From: Paracoccaceae bacterium
Lineage (GTDB): Bacteria > Pseudomonadota > Alphaproteobacteria > Rhodobacterales > Rhodobacteraceae
Direction of reading: 5' to 3'
NCBI GenBank assembly: GCA_009773375.1
Contig: WRPH01000002.1
Coordinates: 1-34,639, forward strand
DNA: 34,639 bases
In this document: positions 1-8,189 of the stretch, in pieces
Numbering within the stretch: the first letter of the stretch is position 1
Layout of the letters: each line of letters starts with the position of its first letter
Made by a program: the position numbers and the translations under genes
The notes under the pieces: model-generated
Database searches by the model: none
Told to the model about the DNA's origin: nothing
Seen by the model: only the letters and a program-made list of their open reading frames with translations

Positions 1-75
1 ACCCGTTACGACAGATGCCCTAAGGTCTTCCTCTCCGCCGTCGCCCTCGCTGCAACCGTAATGTTCTGGCTTTGA
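1..75 (+). pseudogene. C-terminal end of an IS5-type transposase (cut by window edge)
   Basis: The frame is open from base 1 to the TGA at 73-75 and reads TRYDRCPKVFLSAVAL followed by AATVMFWL. This closely resembles the C-terminus of IS5-family DDE transposases common in alphaproteobacteria, which end with an RYDR motif and a hydrophobic FWL tail. It is therefore the last 24 residues of a transposase whose catalytic part lies to the left of the window. Whether the whole element is intact cannot be told from here. The identification rests on recalled family similarity over a short stretch. Confidence 0.6.
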
Positions 76-95
76 AGATCAATGAGTCTGGACCC
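76..95 (+). mobile_element. Right end of the IS5-type insertion sequence
   Basis: Between the transposase stop and the start of cupin-like coding sequence lie about 20 bases. Read inward from the right edge they begin GGGTCCAGACTC, a plausible terminal inverted repeat. The sequence CTAG at 95-98 sits exactly at the join. Some IS5 subgroups, such as the IS427 group, insert at CTAG or TA, so these bases may be the target duplication. The left end is outside the window, so the inverted repeat cannot be confirmed and the boundary is uncertain by a few bases. Confidence 0.45.
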
Positions 96-431
96 TAGCC
101 CAAATCCCGCTGGGCGGGTTTGAAGCGAAGCCCACCAGCTTTGAGGGCGACCAGCAGGAAGCCTCGGTGGCGCTGTTCACCTCGGCCGATGGCAAGGTGG
201 AAATCGGGGTGTGGGAATGCACGCCGGGGCGCTTTACGGCGGATCGCAGCGCGTCGTCCGAGTTTTGCCATTTCATCAGCGGATTGATCGAAATGACCCA
301 CGCCGACGGCAGCAAGGTGCGGCTGGGCGCGGGCGATGCGATTGCCCTCCCGCTCCGCTGGGCTGGGCTGGAAGGGCGAATGGCGGGTGATTGAGCGGGT
401 GCGCAAGCTGTATGTGATCACGCAGGGATAG
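95..431 (+). pseudogene. Disrupted small cupin-domain protein (IS-truncated and frameshifted)
   Basis: From about 95 the frame reads IPLGGFEAKPTSFEGDQQEA and continues with VEIGVWECTPGRF and SEFCHFISGLIEM. This is the pattern of small single-domain cupins of the DUF861 / ureidoglycine-aminohydrolase-like type. No start codon precedes it in frame, because the insertion-sequence end adjoins it at 95-98. At 350-369 the block CCGCT occurs twice, followed by GGGCT twice. This adds ten bases relative to a coding version and shifts the frame, giving a premature TGA at 392-394. The other frame then gives the expected tail WKGEWRVIERVRKLYVITQG, stopping at 429-431. The intact protein would be about 115-120 residues. 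The gene is almost surely dead. Confidence 0.7.
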
Positions 432-462
432 CGGGTGAAAAAGTGACGGCACCCCTTATCCC

Positions 463-491
463 TTGCATTCTTTACGGTTCCCGCCTATATC
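463..491 (+). promoter_or_regulatory. Probable sigma-70 type promoter of the rimP-nusA-infB operon
   Basis: TTGCAT at 463-468 and TATATC at 486-491 are separated by 17 bases and match a housekeeping promoter. Transcription would start near 498, giving a leader of about 80 bases before rimP. It lies just downstream of the dead cupin gene and is the only strong match in this gap. Confidence 0.6.
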
Positions 492-504
492 GCCAATAAC
501 AGCT

Positions 505-571
505 GCTTCCGGGTCCAAACCTGAAGCTACCGAACGTCACAACCGGGCCTGTTGGCCCGTTTTTTGTTTTT
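505..571 (+). terminator. rimP leader with two hairpins; second is a terminator/attenuator
   Basis: The first hairpin, about 505-527, pairs GCTTC with GAAGC and GGT with ACC around a CCAA loop. The second pairs CGGGCC (544-549) with GGCCCG (554-559) around a TGTT loop and is followed directly by six T residues (560-565) and, after one G, five more. This is an intrinsic terminator, yet it sits between the predicted promoter and the rimP start at 580. It would end transcription before the operon unless overridden. It could also terminate transcripts arriving from the cupin/IS side. Attenuation of an operon encoding NusA, itself a termination factor, is an attractive inference. Confidence 0.65.
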
Positions 572-579
572 GGAACCTC

Positions 580-1188
580 ATGTCTGATTTGATTGCCAAA
601 ACCGCCATGGATCGCCGCCTTGCCGACATCATCACTCCGGTGATTGAGGGGCTGGGGTTTGAACTGGTGCGGATTCGTTTGATGGGCGGGGCGACTCGCA
701 CCTTGCAGATCATGGCCGACCGTCCCGAAGGCGGGATCGAGGTGGATGACTGCGGCGAAATCTCGACCGCCGTGTCGGCGGTGCTGGATGTGGAAGACCC
801 GATCGAAGAAAATTATGTGCTGGAGGTTTCCAGCCCCGGCATCGACCGGCCGCTGACCCGTCTCAAGGATTTCGAGATGTGGAAGGGCTGGGAAGCGCGG
901 GTGGAAACCACCGAACTGATCGACGGGCGGCGGCGCTTCAAGGGCACGCTGGCGGGTATCGACGGCGATGAAGTGCTGATCGAGATCGACGAGGCTGGCG
1001 AGGTGCTGACCATCGGGTTGCAGTTTGAATGGCTGGCCGATGCGAAACTGATTCTGACGGATGAGCTGATCACCGAAATGCTGCGGCAGCGCAAAGCCAG
1101 CGGCGTGGTCGACGAATCGCAGTTTGACGAAATCCAGGAAACCGACGGGGATGACGAAGAAGACGCCCCCGAAGCAACAAAACACTAA
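580..1188 (+). CDS. rimP: Ribosome maturation factor RimP
   Basis: A cytoplasmic protein of 202 residues that helps mature the 30S ribosomal subunit. Family hallmarks are visible in order: an N-terminal domain with [17 protein letters not shown], the segment [20 protein letters not shown], the conserved core [15 protein letters not shown] near residues 80-95, an SH3-like C-terminal domain and an acidic tail. I chose ATG 580 ([15 protein letters not shown]), the start expected for Rhodobacterales RimP. The frame stays open upstream, but that part is the leader and its terminator. The ribosome-binding site is weak (GGAA at 572-575), so T-tract folding could affect initiation. It is the first gene of the operon, 14 bases before nusA. 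Confidence 0.95.
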   Translation: MSDLIAKTAMDRRLADIITPVIEGLGFELVRIRLMGGATRTLQIMADRPEGGIEVDDCGEISTAVSAVLDVEDPIEENYVLEVSSPGIDRPLTRLKDFEMWKGWEARVETTELIDGRRRFKGTLAGIDGDEVLIEIDEAGEVLTIGLQFEWLADAKLILTDELITEMLRQRKASGVVDESQFDEIQETDGDDEEDAPEATKH

Positions 1189-1202
1189 GCGGGAGAATTC
1201 CG

Positions 1203-2813
1203 ATGGCGATTACCTCTGCAAACCAGCTTGAGCTTCTCCAGACCGCCGAGGCGGTTGCGCGCGAGAAGATGATTGACCCCGAACTGGTCATTCAGGCGAT
1301 GGAAGACAGCTTGGCCCGTGCCGCCAAATCGCGTTACGGCGCTGATATGGATATCCGGGTGAAGATCGACCGCAAGACCGGGCGCGCGACCTTTGCGCGT
1401 ATCCGGACGGTGGTTGAGGATGACGCGGTGGAGAATCACCACGCGCAGCTGACCGTGAAGCAGGCGAAATCGCATCTGAAAGATCCGCAGATTGGCGATG
1501 AGATCATCGACGAAGTGCCGCCGGTGGATCTGGGCCGGATCGCAGCGCAGTCGGCCAAGCAGGTGATCTTGCAGAAGGTCCGCGAAGCAGAGCGCGACCG
1601 TCAGTATGAAGAATTCAAGGACCGCAAGGGCACGATCATCAACGGTCAGGTCAAGCGCGAGGAATACGGCAATATCATCGTCGATATTGGCCGCGGTGAA
1701 GCCATTCTGCGCCGGAATGAAAAGATCGGCCGCGAATCGTATCGCCCGAACGACCGCATCCGCTGCTACATCAAGGACGTGCGCCGCGAAGCGCGTGGGC
1801 CGCAGGTGTTCCTGAGCCGCACCGACCCGCAGTTCATGGCGGAACTGTTCAAGATGGAAGTGCCCGAGATTTACGACGGTATCATCGAGATCAAGGCCGT
1901 GGCGCGTGATCCGGGCAGCCGTGCGAAGATCGCAGTGATTTCGTTCGACAACTCGATCGATCCGGTGGGCGCTTGCGTTGGTATGCGCGGCAGCCGGGTG
2001 CAGGCCGTGGTGAACGAATTGCAGGGCGAGAAGATCGACATCATTCCGTGGAACGCCGATCAGGCGACCTTCCTGGTGAACGCGCTGCAACCGGCCGAAG
2101 TGTCCAAGGTTGTGATCGACGAAGAAGCCGGCAAGATCGAAGTCGTGGTGCCGGACGAACAGCTGTCGCTGGCAATTGGCCGTCGTGGTCAGAACGTGCG
2201 TCTGGCCAGCCAGTTGACCGGCCTTGATATTGATATCGTGACCGAAACCGACGAATCCGCGCGCCGTCAGGCCGAATTCGCCGAGCGCACCAAGCTGTTC
2301 ATGGACAGCCTCGACATCGACGAGATGATGGCGCAGCTGCTGGTTTCGGAAGGCTTCACCAATCTGGAAGAAGTCGCCTATGTGGAAACCGACGAGCTGC
2401 TGTCGATTGACGGCTTCGACGAAGGCACCGCTGGCGAATTGCAGACGCGCGCCCGTGAATACCTTGAAGCGGTGAACACCAAGGCGATGGAAGCCGCGCG
2501 GGCTTTGGGCGTGGAAGACAGCCTGGTCGAATTCGAAGGCCTGACGCCGCAAATGCTGGAAGCGCTGGCAAAAGACGGCATCAAGACGCTGGAAGACTTC
2601 GCCACCTGCGCCGATTGGGAACTGGCTGGCGGTTGGACCACGGAAAATGGTCAGCGCAAGAAGGACGAAGGCGTGCTGGAGAAGTTTGACGTTTCGCTGG
2701 AAGAGGCGCAGAATCTGGTGATGACTGCCCGCGTCATGCTGGGCTGGGTTGACCCCACGGAACTGGCTGGTGCCACGGAAGCGGTCGACGAAGACGAGGA
2801 GGCCGAGGCCTGA
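1203..2813 (+). CDS. nusA: Transcription termination/antitermination factor NusA
   Basis: NusA, 536 residues, binds RNA polymerase and nascent RNA and controls pausing, termination and antitermination. Order of parts: N-terminal polymerase-binding domain starting LELLQTAEAVAREK, an S1 RNA-binding domain around 135-200 (GTIINGQVKREEYGNIIVDI), KH1 near 256 (GACVGMRGSRVQAVVNELQG), KH2 near 321-345 (LSLAIGRRGQNVRLASQLTG), and a C-terminal pair of helix-hairpin-helix repeats (for example LLSIDGFDEGTAGELQ) ending in a very acidic tail. The length suits proteobacterial NusA with two C-terminal repeats. A GGGAG ribosome-binding site lies just before ATG 1203. It is second in the rimP-infB operon. Confidence 0.98.
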   Translation: MAITSANQLELLQTAEAVAREKMIDPELVIQAMEDSLARAAKSRYGADMDIRVKIDRKTGRATFARIRTVVEDDAVENHHAQLTVKQAKSHLKDPQIGDEIIDEVPPVDLGRIAAQSAKQVILQKVREAERDRQYEEFKDRKGTIINGQVKREEYGNIIVDIGRGEAILRRNEKIGRESYRPNDRIRCYIKDVRREARGPQVFLSRTDPQFMAELFKMEVPEIYDGIIEIKAVARDPGSRAKIAVISFDNSIDPVGACVGMRGSRVQAVVNELQGEKIDIIPWNADQATFLVNALQPAEVSKVVIDEEAGKIEVVVPDEQLSLAIGRRGQNVRLASQLTGLDIDIVTETDESARRQAEFAERTKLFMDSLDIDEMMAQLLVSEGFTNLEEVAYVETDELLSIDGFDEGTAGELQTRAREYLEAVNTKAMEAARALGVEDSLVEFEGLTPQMLEALAKDGIKTLEDFATCADWELAGGWTTENGQRKKDEGVLEKFDVSLEEAQNLVMTARVMLGWVDPTELAGATEAVDEDEEAEA

Positions 2814-2834
2814 TTTAGGGCCTCGGGGATTACC

Positions 2835-3470
2835 GTGACGCGCGGTGGCCGGGAAAAACTGAACGACGACCCCGAACGCAAGTGCATTGCGACCGGGGAA
2901 AGCCAGCCGAAAGCGGGTCTGATCCGCTTTTGTCTGGGGCCAGAAGATATGATCGTGCCGGATATTCTGGCACGGCTTCCGGGCCGGGGCTTTTATGTCT
3001 CGGCGGATCGGGCAGCGATTGAAAAGGCGGCGAAGAAGGGCCTGTTTGCCCGCGCCGCGCGCCAACCGGTGAAAGTGCCAGACGATCTGGCCGATCTGGT
3101 GGAGGCGTTGCTGTTGCGTCGGGTGATTGATCTGATCAGTCTGGCCCGCAAGGCCTCTGGTGCCGTGATGGGCTATGAGAAGGTCAAGGAATGGCTGCAA
3201 AAGGACAAGGCACGGGTGCTTATACAAGCCTCGGACGGGTCTGAACGCGGCAAAACCAAACTGCGCGCGCCGGATGGGGAAGGCTCTTTCATTGGCTTTC
3301 TGTCGGCGCAGGAAATGGGTTTGGCTTTCGGGCGCGAACGTGCGATACACGCCGCGCTTGCGGCTGGTGGACTCACAGCGCGTGTTGTAGAGGAAGCGGC
3401 AAGGTTGGCTGGTGTGCGTGGGCAAATCGGGCAGCAGGATGGCGGCGAGACCGCCTTGAAGGATACGTAG
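2835..3470 (+). CDS. YlxR-L7Ae fusion RNA-binding protein
   Basis: A 211-residue protein joining two domains that are separate in many other bacteria. Residues about 5-85 are a YlxR (DUF448) domain, with [36 protein letters not shown] and [10 protein letters not shown]. Residues about 95-190 look like a ribosomal L7Ae/L30e-type RNA-binding fold ([37 protein letters not shown]). This fusion is usual in alphaproteobacteria between nusA and infB. A role in ribosome or RNA function is inferred, not shown. The start is GTG 2835, preceded by GGGGAT; the product begins [17 protein letters not shown]. It lies 21 bases after nusA and 5 before infB, so it is part of the same operon. Confidence 0.9.
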   Translation: MTRGGREKLNDDPERKCIATGESQPKAGLIRFCLGPEDMIVPDILARLPGRGFYVSADRAAIEKAAKKGLFARAARQPVKVPDDLADLVEALLLRRVIDLISLARKASGAVMGYEKVKEWLQKDKARVLIQASDGSERGKTKLRAPDGEGSFIGFLSAQEMGLAFGRERAIHAALAAGGLTARVVEEAARLAGVRGQIGQQDGGETALKDT

Positions 3471-3475
3471 GACGC

Positions 3476-6088
3476 ATGAGCGATACAGACGGCAAGAAAC
3501 CCCTCGGCTTGGGTGGCGCACCTCGTTCCGGTCAGGTGAAGCAAAGCTTCAGCCACGGCCGCACGAAGAGCGTTGTTGTTGAGACCAAGCGCAAGCGCGT
3601 GGTCGTGCCGGTGGCAGCAGCCAAACCGGGCACCCCGGGGGCAACTGCCCAGTCGGGGTCTGCGTCACATCTGGGTGACCCCTCGAAACGCCCGGCCGGT
3701 ATCTCGGACGCCGAGATGGAACGCCGTCTGGCCGCCCTGCGGGTTGCCAAGGCCCGCGAGGCCGAAGACAACGCGCGCCGCGCCGAAGAAGACAAGGCCC
3801 GCGAAGAAGAGCGTGCCCGCAAACGCGAAGAAGCCGAAACTAAGGAACGCGAAGAGCGTGAACGGTTGGCGGCTGCCAAGGCCAAGGCCGACGAAGAAGA
3901 ACGTCTGCGCGCCGAAGCCGCTGCCGAAGCTGTGGCGAAAGCCGCCGCGCGCAAGGCCGATGTGCTGGGCACAACCCGCCGTCAGCCAGCTGCACCAGAA
4001 AAGCCCGCCGATGCTGCTCCGGCAGCCCGTGGTGATCGGGCAGATCGCAATGCACCGGCAAACGCGGCTCCGACCGCTGCCGAAACCGCTGCCCGCGCGC
4101 CGATGGGGGCCAAGCCGCCCTTGGCCGTGCGCAAGGTGGACCGTGAACGTGAAGAGCGTGAACGCAACGCCAAGGCCAAAGGTGACGATGGTCGCCGCAC
4201 AGGCAAGCTGACGCTGAATGATGCGCTGGCTGGCGAAAGTGGCCGCACTCGCAGCATGGCCGCGATGAAGCGCAAGCAGGAAAAGGCCCGCCAGAAGGCG
4301 CTGGGCTTTGGCAAACCTGAAAAGCAATTCCACGATGTGCAGCTGCCGGAATCGATCACGGTTTCCGAACTGGCCAACCGGATGGCGGAACGCGCCGCCG
4401 ATGTCGTCAAGAGCCTGATGAAAATGGGCATGATGGTGACGATGAACCAGGCCATTGACGCCGATACGGCGGAATTGGTGATCGAAGAGTTCGGCCACAA
4501 GGCCGTGCGCGTGTCGGATGCTGACGTGGAACAGGCCATCGAAACCGTGAAGGATTCGGATGCCGATCTGGTTACCCGCCCGCCGATCGTGACGATCATG
4601 GGTCACGTTGACCACGGCAAGACCAGCCTGCTGGATGCGATCCGCAAGGCGAACGTGGTGTCGGGCGAAGCCGGTGGCATCACCCAGCACATCGGCGCCT
4701 ATCAGGTGACGACCGAAAAGGGTCAGGTTCTGACCTTCCTCGACACGCCCGGCCACGCTGCCTTTACCTCGATGCGTTCGCGCGGGGCGCAGGTGACGGA
4801 TATTGTCGTGCTGGTGGTTGCGGCGGATGACGCCGTGATGCCGCAGACGATTGAAGCGATTGCCCATGCGAAAGCGGCGAAAGTGCCGATGATCGTGGCG
4901 ATCAACAAGGTGGATAAATACGGCGCCGACCCGATGAAGGTGCGCACCGATCTGCTGCAACACGAAATCGTTGTGGAACAGATGTCGGGCGAAGTGCAGG
5001 ACGTGGAAGTTTCGGCCAAGACCGGCCAGGGCATTGATGAACTGCTGGAAGCCATCGCGTTGCAGGCAGAGATCCTCGAACTGCGCGCCAACCCGAACCG
5101 GGCGGCTGCAGGTGCGGTGATCGAAGCCAAGCTGGACGTGGGCCGCGGCCCGATCGCCACGGTTCTGGTGCAGAACGGCACCCTGCGCAAAGGCGACATC
5201 TTTGTCGTCGGCGAGCAGTGGGGCAAAGTGCGCGCCCTGATCAACGACAAGGGCGAGCGGATTGACGAAGCTGGCCCCTCGGTTCCGGTCGAAGTGCTGG
5301 GCCTGTCGGGGACGCCCTCGGCTGGTGACACGCTGAACGTGGTGGAGACCGAAGCGCAAGCGCGGGAAATCGCGGATTACCGCGAGAAATCCGCGAAAGA
5401 CAAGCGCGCGGCGGTGGGTGCTGCGACCACGCTGGAACAGCTTATGGCGAAGGCCAAGGCGGATCAGTCGGTTGCCGAACTGCCCGTGTTGGTGAAGGCT
5501 GACGTTCAGGGTTCTGCCGAAGCTATCGTGCAAGCCCTTGAAAAGGTTGGCAACGAAGAGGTGCGCGTGCGCGTGCTGTCTTATGGCGTCGGCGCGATTA
5601 CCGATACCGACGTGATGTTGGCGGAAGCCAGCAAATGCCCGATCATCGGCTTCAACGTCCGGGCGAATGCCTCGGCGCGGAATTCGGCGCATCAGAAGGG
5701 TGTGGAAATCCGCTATTACTCGATCATTTATGATCTGGTGGATGACATCAAGGCGGCGGCTTCGGGCCTGTTGAAAGCCGAGATTCGCGAAACCTTCATC
5801 GGTTATGCGACGATCAAGGAAGTGTTCAAGGTTACCGGCATCGGTCAGGTCGCGGGTTGCCTGGTCACCGAAGGCGTTGCGCGCCGTTCGGCGGGTGTGC
5901 GCTTGCTGCGGGATAACGTGGTGATCCATGAAGGCACGCTGAAGACGCTGAAGCGCTTCAAGGACGAGGTGAAGGAAGTCATCTCGGGGCAGGAATGCGG
6001 TATGGCGTTTGAGCGCTATGACGATATTCGCGCTGGCGATGTTATTGAAATCTTTGAGCGGGAAGAGGTTCAGCGCAAGCTGGCCTGA
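3476..6088 (+). CDS. infB: Translation initiation factor IF-2
   Basis: A GTPase of 870 residues that brings initiator tRNA to the 30S subunit. Residues about 80-170 are a highly charged, Glu/Arg/Lys/Ala-rich stretch, followed by an Ala/Pro-rich linker. The IF2 N-terminal domain begins near 295 ([20 protein letters not shown]). The GTP-binding motifs are all present: GHVDHGKTS near 375, DTPGHAAF near 422, NKVDK near 477 and SAKTGQG near 514. Domain III ([17 protein letters not shown]) and the C-terminal tRNA-binding domain ([17 protein letters not shown]) follow. ATG 3476 has AGGA just upstream. It is the last gene of the operon, with a strong terminator at 6160-6186. Confidence 0.98.
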   Translation: MSDTDGKKPLGLGGAPRSGQVKQSFSHGRTKSVVVETKRKRVVVPVAAAKPGTPGATAQSGSASHLGDPSKRPAGISDAEMERRLAALRVAKAREAEDNARRAEEDKAREEERARKREEAETKEREERERLAAAKAKADEEERLRAEAAAEAVAKAAARKADVLGTTRRQPAAPEKPADAAPAARGDRADRNAPANAAPTAAETAARAPMGAKPPLAVRKVDREREERERNAKAKGDDGRRTGKLTLNDALAGESGRTRSMAAMKRKQEKARQKALGFGKPEKQFHDVQLPESITVSELANRMAERAADVVKSLMKMGMMVTMNQAIDADTAELVIEEFGHKAVRVSDADVEQAIETVKDSDADLVTRPPIVTIMGHVDHGKTSLLDAIRKANVVSGEAGGITQHIGAYQVTTEKGQVLTFLDTPGHAAFTSMRSRGAQVTDIVVLVVAADDAVMPQTIEAIAHAKAAKVPMIVAINKVDKYGADPMKVRTDLLQHEIVVEQMSGEVQDVEVSAKTGQGIDELLEAIALQAEILELRANPNRAAAGAVIEAKLDVGRGPIATVLVQNGTLRKGDIFVVGEQWGKVRALINDKGERIDEAGPSVPVEVLGLSGTPSAGDTLNVVETEAQAREIADYREKSAKDKRAAVGAATTLEQLMAKAKADQSVAELPVLVKADVQGSAEAIVQALEKVGNEEVRVRVLSYGVGAITDTDVMLAEASKCPIIGFNVRANASARNSAHQKGVEIRYYSIIYDLVDDIKAAASGLLKAEIRETFIGYATIKEVFKVTGIGQVAGCLVTEGVARRSAGVRLLRDNVVIHEGTLKTLKRFKDEVKEVISGQECGMAFERYDDIRAGDVIEIFEREEVQRKLA

Positions 6089-6108
6089 TATCGCTGCAGC
6101 CTTGGAAA

Positions 6109-6134
6109 CAAGGCCCCTGTAAACGGGGGCCTTG
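6109..6134 (+). repeat. Stem-loop flanked by an 11-base direct repeat, after infB
   Basis: CAAGGCCCC (6109-6117) pairs perfectly with GGGGCCTTG (6126-6134) around an 8-base loop. No T-run follows. The 11-mer GCCTTGGAAAC occurs at 6099-6109 and again at 6129-6139, so a small duplication accompanies the hairpin. It may protect the 3' end of the infB transcript or slow polymerase ahead of the terminator at 6160; neither can be decided from sequence alone. Confidence 0.55.
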
Positions 6135-6159
6135 GAAACGGGGGCATGATCCAAATAGA

Positions 6160-6186
6160 AAAGGCCGGGGAAACCCGGCCTTTTTC
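6160..6186. terminator. Bidirectional intrinsic terminator between infB and the 46-codon ORF
   Basis: AAAGGCCGGG (6160-6169) pairs with CCCGGCCTTT (6174-6183) around a GAAA loop, and T residues follow (6181-6185, then CTTT). Read on the minus strand the same stem is followed by TTTTCTATTT. It can therefore end both the infB operon from the left and the minus-strand ORF at 6205-6345 from the right. Confidence 0.85.
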
Positions 6187-6204
6187 TTTGCGATTATGTT
6201 GGAG

Positions 6205-6345
6205 TCAGGATTTGCGAACGGATGCAACCGGATAGCCAACGAAGGTTTTTTCATCGACCTTCACCATGATCTTGCCATCGGCAAGCTGACCAACCAGCAA
6301 CCCTTGAATAGAAACACAACTTCCCACGGAAATCGTTCGCAACAT
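6205..6345 (-). CDS. Putative 46-residue small protein, function unknown
   Basis: On the minus strand, ATG at 6345-6343 opens a 46-codon frame ending in TGA at 6207-6205. The product starts MLRTISVGSCVSIQGLLVG and continues QLADGKIMVKVDEKTFVGYP to a basic end, VASVRKS. The alternating hydrophobic/polar pattern suggests a small beta-rich, SH3- or OB-like fold. In favour of a real gene: the run GGGGGA lies 8-13 bases upstream as a ribosome-binding site, the bidirectional terminator at 6160-6186 lies just downstream, and it fills an otherwise empty gap in the same direction as mutT. I do not recognise the family and assign no function. Confidence 0.55.
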   Translation of the reverse strand: MLRTISVGSCVSIQGLLVGQLADGKIMVKVDEKTFVGYPVASVRKS

Positions 6346-6417
6346 GTGCCAATCCCCCAATCAGCGTATCTGCCCTTGGTTGTAAGGCCGATTCGTTAAA
6401 ATTCCCACCAAATTTTC

Positions 6418-6433
6418 GACACAATTCTGTCAA
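6418..6433 (-). promoter_or_regulatory. Possible -35 box and dyad upstream of the 46-codon ORF
   Basis: On the minus strand TTGACA is read from 6433 to 6428, between the mutT stop and the small ORF. It overlaps an imperfect dyad, GACACAATTCTGTC (6418-6431). I see no convincing -10 at 16-18 bases, so this could be a regulated or weak promoter, or chance. The surrounding 6360-6450 is notably AT-rich for this window. Confidence 0.3.
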
Positions 6434-6456
6434 CAAGGGGAATATTTGTGCGAAAG

Positions 6457-6855
6457 TTACAGCCAATCCCGCAAAATCGGGATCAACGGCAAATCGGCGG
6501 GGGGCATCGGGTAATCGCGCAGCTTGTTGGGGCGCACCCAGGCCAGGGTCTGGCCTTCCTGCGCCACCGGAATGCCCTCCCAACGGCGGCAGGCGAACAG
6601 CGGCATCAGCAAGTGGAAATCATCGTAGCTGTGACTGGCGAAGGTTAACGGGGCCAGACAGCTGCGCCAGGTGTCGATGCCCAGCTCTTCCTTCAACTCG
6701 CGGATCAGCGCCAATTCGGGGGTTTCGCCGGGTTCAACCTTGCCGCCGGGAAATTCCCACAGCCCCGCAAGCGATTTGCCCGGAGGCCGCTGCGCCAGAA
6801 GCACGCGGCCTTCGGTATCAATCAGCGCGACAGCCGAAACCAGAAGCGTTTTCAC
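6457..6855 (-). CDS. mutT: Nudix hydrolase, MutT family (8-oxo-dGTP diphosphatase)
   Basis: A 132-residue Nudix protein. The complete Nudix box runs from Gly38 to Ile60 (GGKVEPGETPELALIRELKE followed by ELGI), with the metal-binding RELKEE glutamates present. LWEFPGGK before it and a short C-terminal domain resemble MutT, which removes oxidised dGTP from the nucleotide pool. I chose GTG at 6855-6853, giving MKTLLVSAVALIDTEG. It overlaps the argJ stop in a GTGA junction, so translation is probably coupled to argJ. The frame is open further upstream, but that part lies inside argJ. Substrate specificity is inferred from family likeness. Confidence 0.85.
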   Translation of the reverse strand: MKTLLVSAVALIDTEGRVLLAQRPPGKSLAGLWEFPGGKVEPGETPELALIRELKEELGIDTWRSCLAPLTFASHSYDDFHLLMPLFACRRWEGIPVAQEGQTLAWVRPNKLRDYPMPPADLPLIPILRDWL

Positions 6856-8171
6856 GAGCGATAGTCGGCGTTGATTTCGATGTAACGGTTGGTCAGATCG
6901 CAGGTCCAGACTGACCGCTTGGCGCTGCCCAGCCCCATATCGACGGCAATCACCAGCTCGGGTTGCAGCATATAGGCCGCGCCGTCTTCTTCCTTGTAAT
7001 CCGGATTGCGCCAACCGTTCTGGGCCACCAGAATATCGCCGAATTTGATCGTCAGACTGTCGCGTTCTGCCTGCGCGCCGGACTTGCCGATAGCGGCGAC
7101 GATGCGGCCCCAGTTCGGATCTTGCCCGGCAATCGCAGTTTTCACCAAGGGTGAATTTGCGATGGCCAGCGCAGCCTTGTGGGCATCGGAGGGGGTGGCG
7201 GCGCCGGTCACGCGGACCTCGACAAACTTGGTGGCACCTTCACCGTCGCGCACGACCTGATGCGCGAGGTTCATCATCACGCCACGCAGGGCGACTTCGA
7301 ACGCCTTCAGCGCCGCGCCTTTCAGCTCGGCAGCGGCGGATTGGCCGGTCGCGGCCAGAAGCAGCGTGTCAGAGGTCGAGGTGTCGCTATCAACGGTGAT
7401 CGAGTTGAAGGTTTCATCGACATTGCGCGACAACAGCTTTTGCAGATTGGTCGCGGAAATCCTGGCATCGGTGAAGATATAGACCAGCATTGTCGCCATA
7501 TCCGGCGCGATCATGCCCGAGCCTTTGGCGATGCCGGCGATCCTGATTTCGCCGCCTTCGCCCTGAAGGGTCGCCGCAGCGCCTTTCGGGAACGTGTCGG
7601 TGGTCATCATCGCATGGGCCGCCATTTCGATGGCGTCTTCCTGCAGCCCGGCCACCAGATCGTCGATCTTGTCGGTGATCTTGGTGTAGGGCAGCGGCTC
7701 GCCGATCACCCCAGTGGACGAGGAAAACACCCGCGCTGCCGGAATACCCAGCGCCTGCGCCACGCTTTCGGTGACAGCGGCCACGGCCTGATCACCGACC
7801 TTGCCGGTGAAGGCGTTGGAATTGCCCGAATTTACCACGATGGCAGCGCCGACATCGCCCACGACCTTCATCGCCAGCTTGGCCTGACAATCGCGGACGC
7901 AAGCAGAGCGGGTGGTGGAGCGGGTAAAGCTGCCCGCCATGGCGGTGCCGGGGGCAAGCCGCACCAGCATCACATCCTTGCGGTTGAGGTATTTGATCCC
8001 GGCCTCGACGGCGGAAAATTCCACCCCGGCGATGCGCGGCAGCACCGGGAAGCTGGCGGGGGCCAAGGGCGAGACGGGCTTGGCCGCCTTGGCCGGAGCA
8101 GCCGGGGCAACCAGTGCCTTCAGCTGTTTCTTCAAAGCCTTGGCTTTCGCCTTCCAGTCTTTCTTTGCCAT
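6852..8171 (-). CDS. argJ: Bifunctional ornithine acetyltransferase / N-acetylglutamate synthase
   Basis: ArgJ recycles the acetyl group from N-acetylornithine to glutamate in arginine biosynthesis; bifunctional forms also use acetyl-CoA. It is made as a precursor that cleaves itself before a conserved threonine. That site is visible here as DMATML, with Thr227 the predicted nucleophile. Other family segments: IVVNSGNSNAFTG, SSTGVIGEPLP, GIAKGSGMIAPDM and DPNWGRIVAAIGKSG. At 439 residues it is longer than the usual 400-410, because residues 1-33 form a Lys/Ala-rich helix-like extension (KAKALKKQLKALV). The next internal starts are poor, so ATG 8171 is kept. It is the second gene of a minus-strand run from the peptidyl-prolyl isomerase to mutT. 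Confidence 0.95.
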   Translation of the reverse strand: MAKKDWKAKAKALKKQLKALVAPAAPAKAAKPVSPLAPASFPVLPRIAGVEFSAVEAGIKYLNRKDVMLVRLAPGTAMAGSFTRSTTRSACVRDCQAKLAMKVVGDVGAAIVVNSGNSNAFTGKVGDQAVAAVTESVAQALGIPAARVFSSSTGVIGEPLPYTKITDKIDDLVAGLQEDAIEMAAHAMMTTDTFPKGAAATLQGEGGEIRIAGIAKGSGMIAPDMATMLVYIFTDARISATNLQKLLSRNVDETFNSITVDSDTSTSDTLLLAATGQSAAAELKGAALKAFEVALRGVMMNLAHQVVRDGEGATKFVEVRVTGAATPSDAHKAALAIANSPLVKTAIAGQDPNWGRIVAAIGKSGAQAERDSLTIKFGDILVAQNGWRNPDYKEEDGAAYMLQPELVIAVDMGLGSAKRSVWTCDLTNRYIEINADYRS

Positions 8172-8189
8172 GCTGGCCCCCGTAGCAGA

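Noticed and set aside
463..579. Upstream in-frame extension of rimP
   Set aside because: This segment contains the promoter, leader hairpins and terminator; homology starts at MSDLIAKTA.
1185..3521. Very long open frame on the minus strand opposite nusA and ylxR
   Set aside because: It mirrors codons of clear genes, has Arg/His/Gln-rich sequence without domains, and arises from high GC.
3665..6154. 829-codon minus-strand frame opposite infB
   Set aside because: Antisense shadow of infB; no family pattern and no ribosome-binding site.
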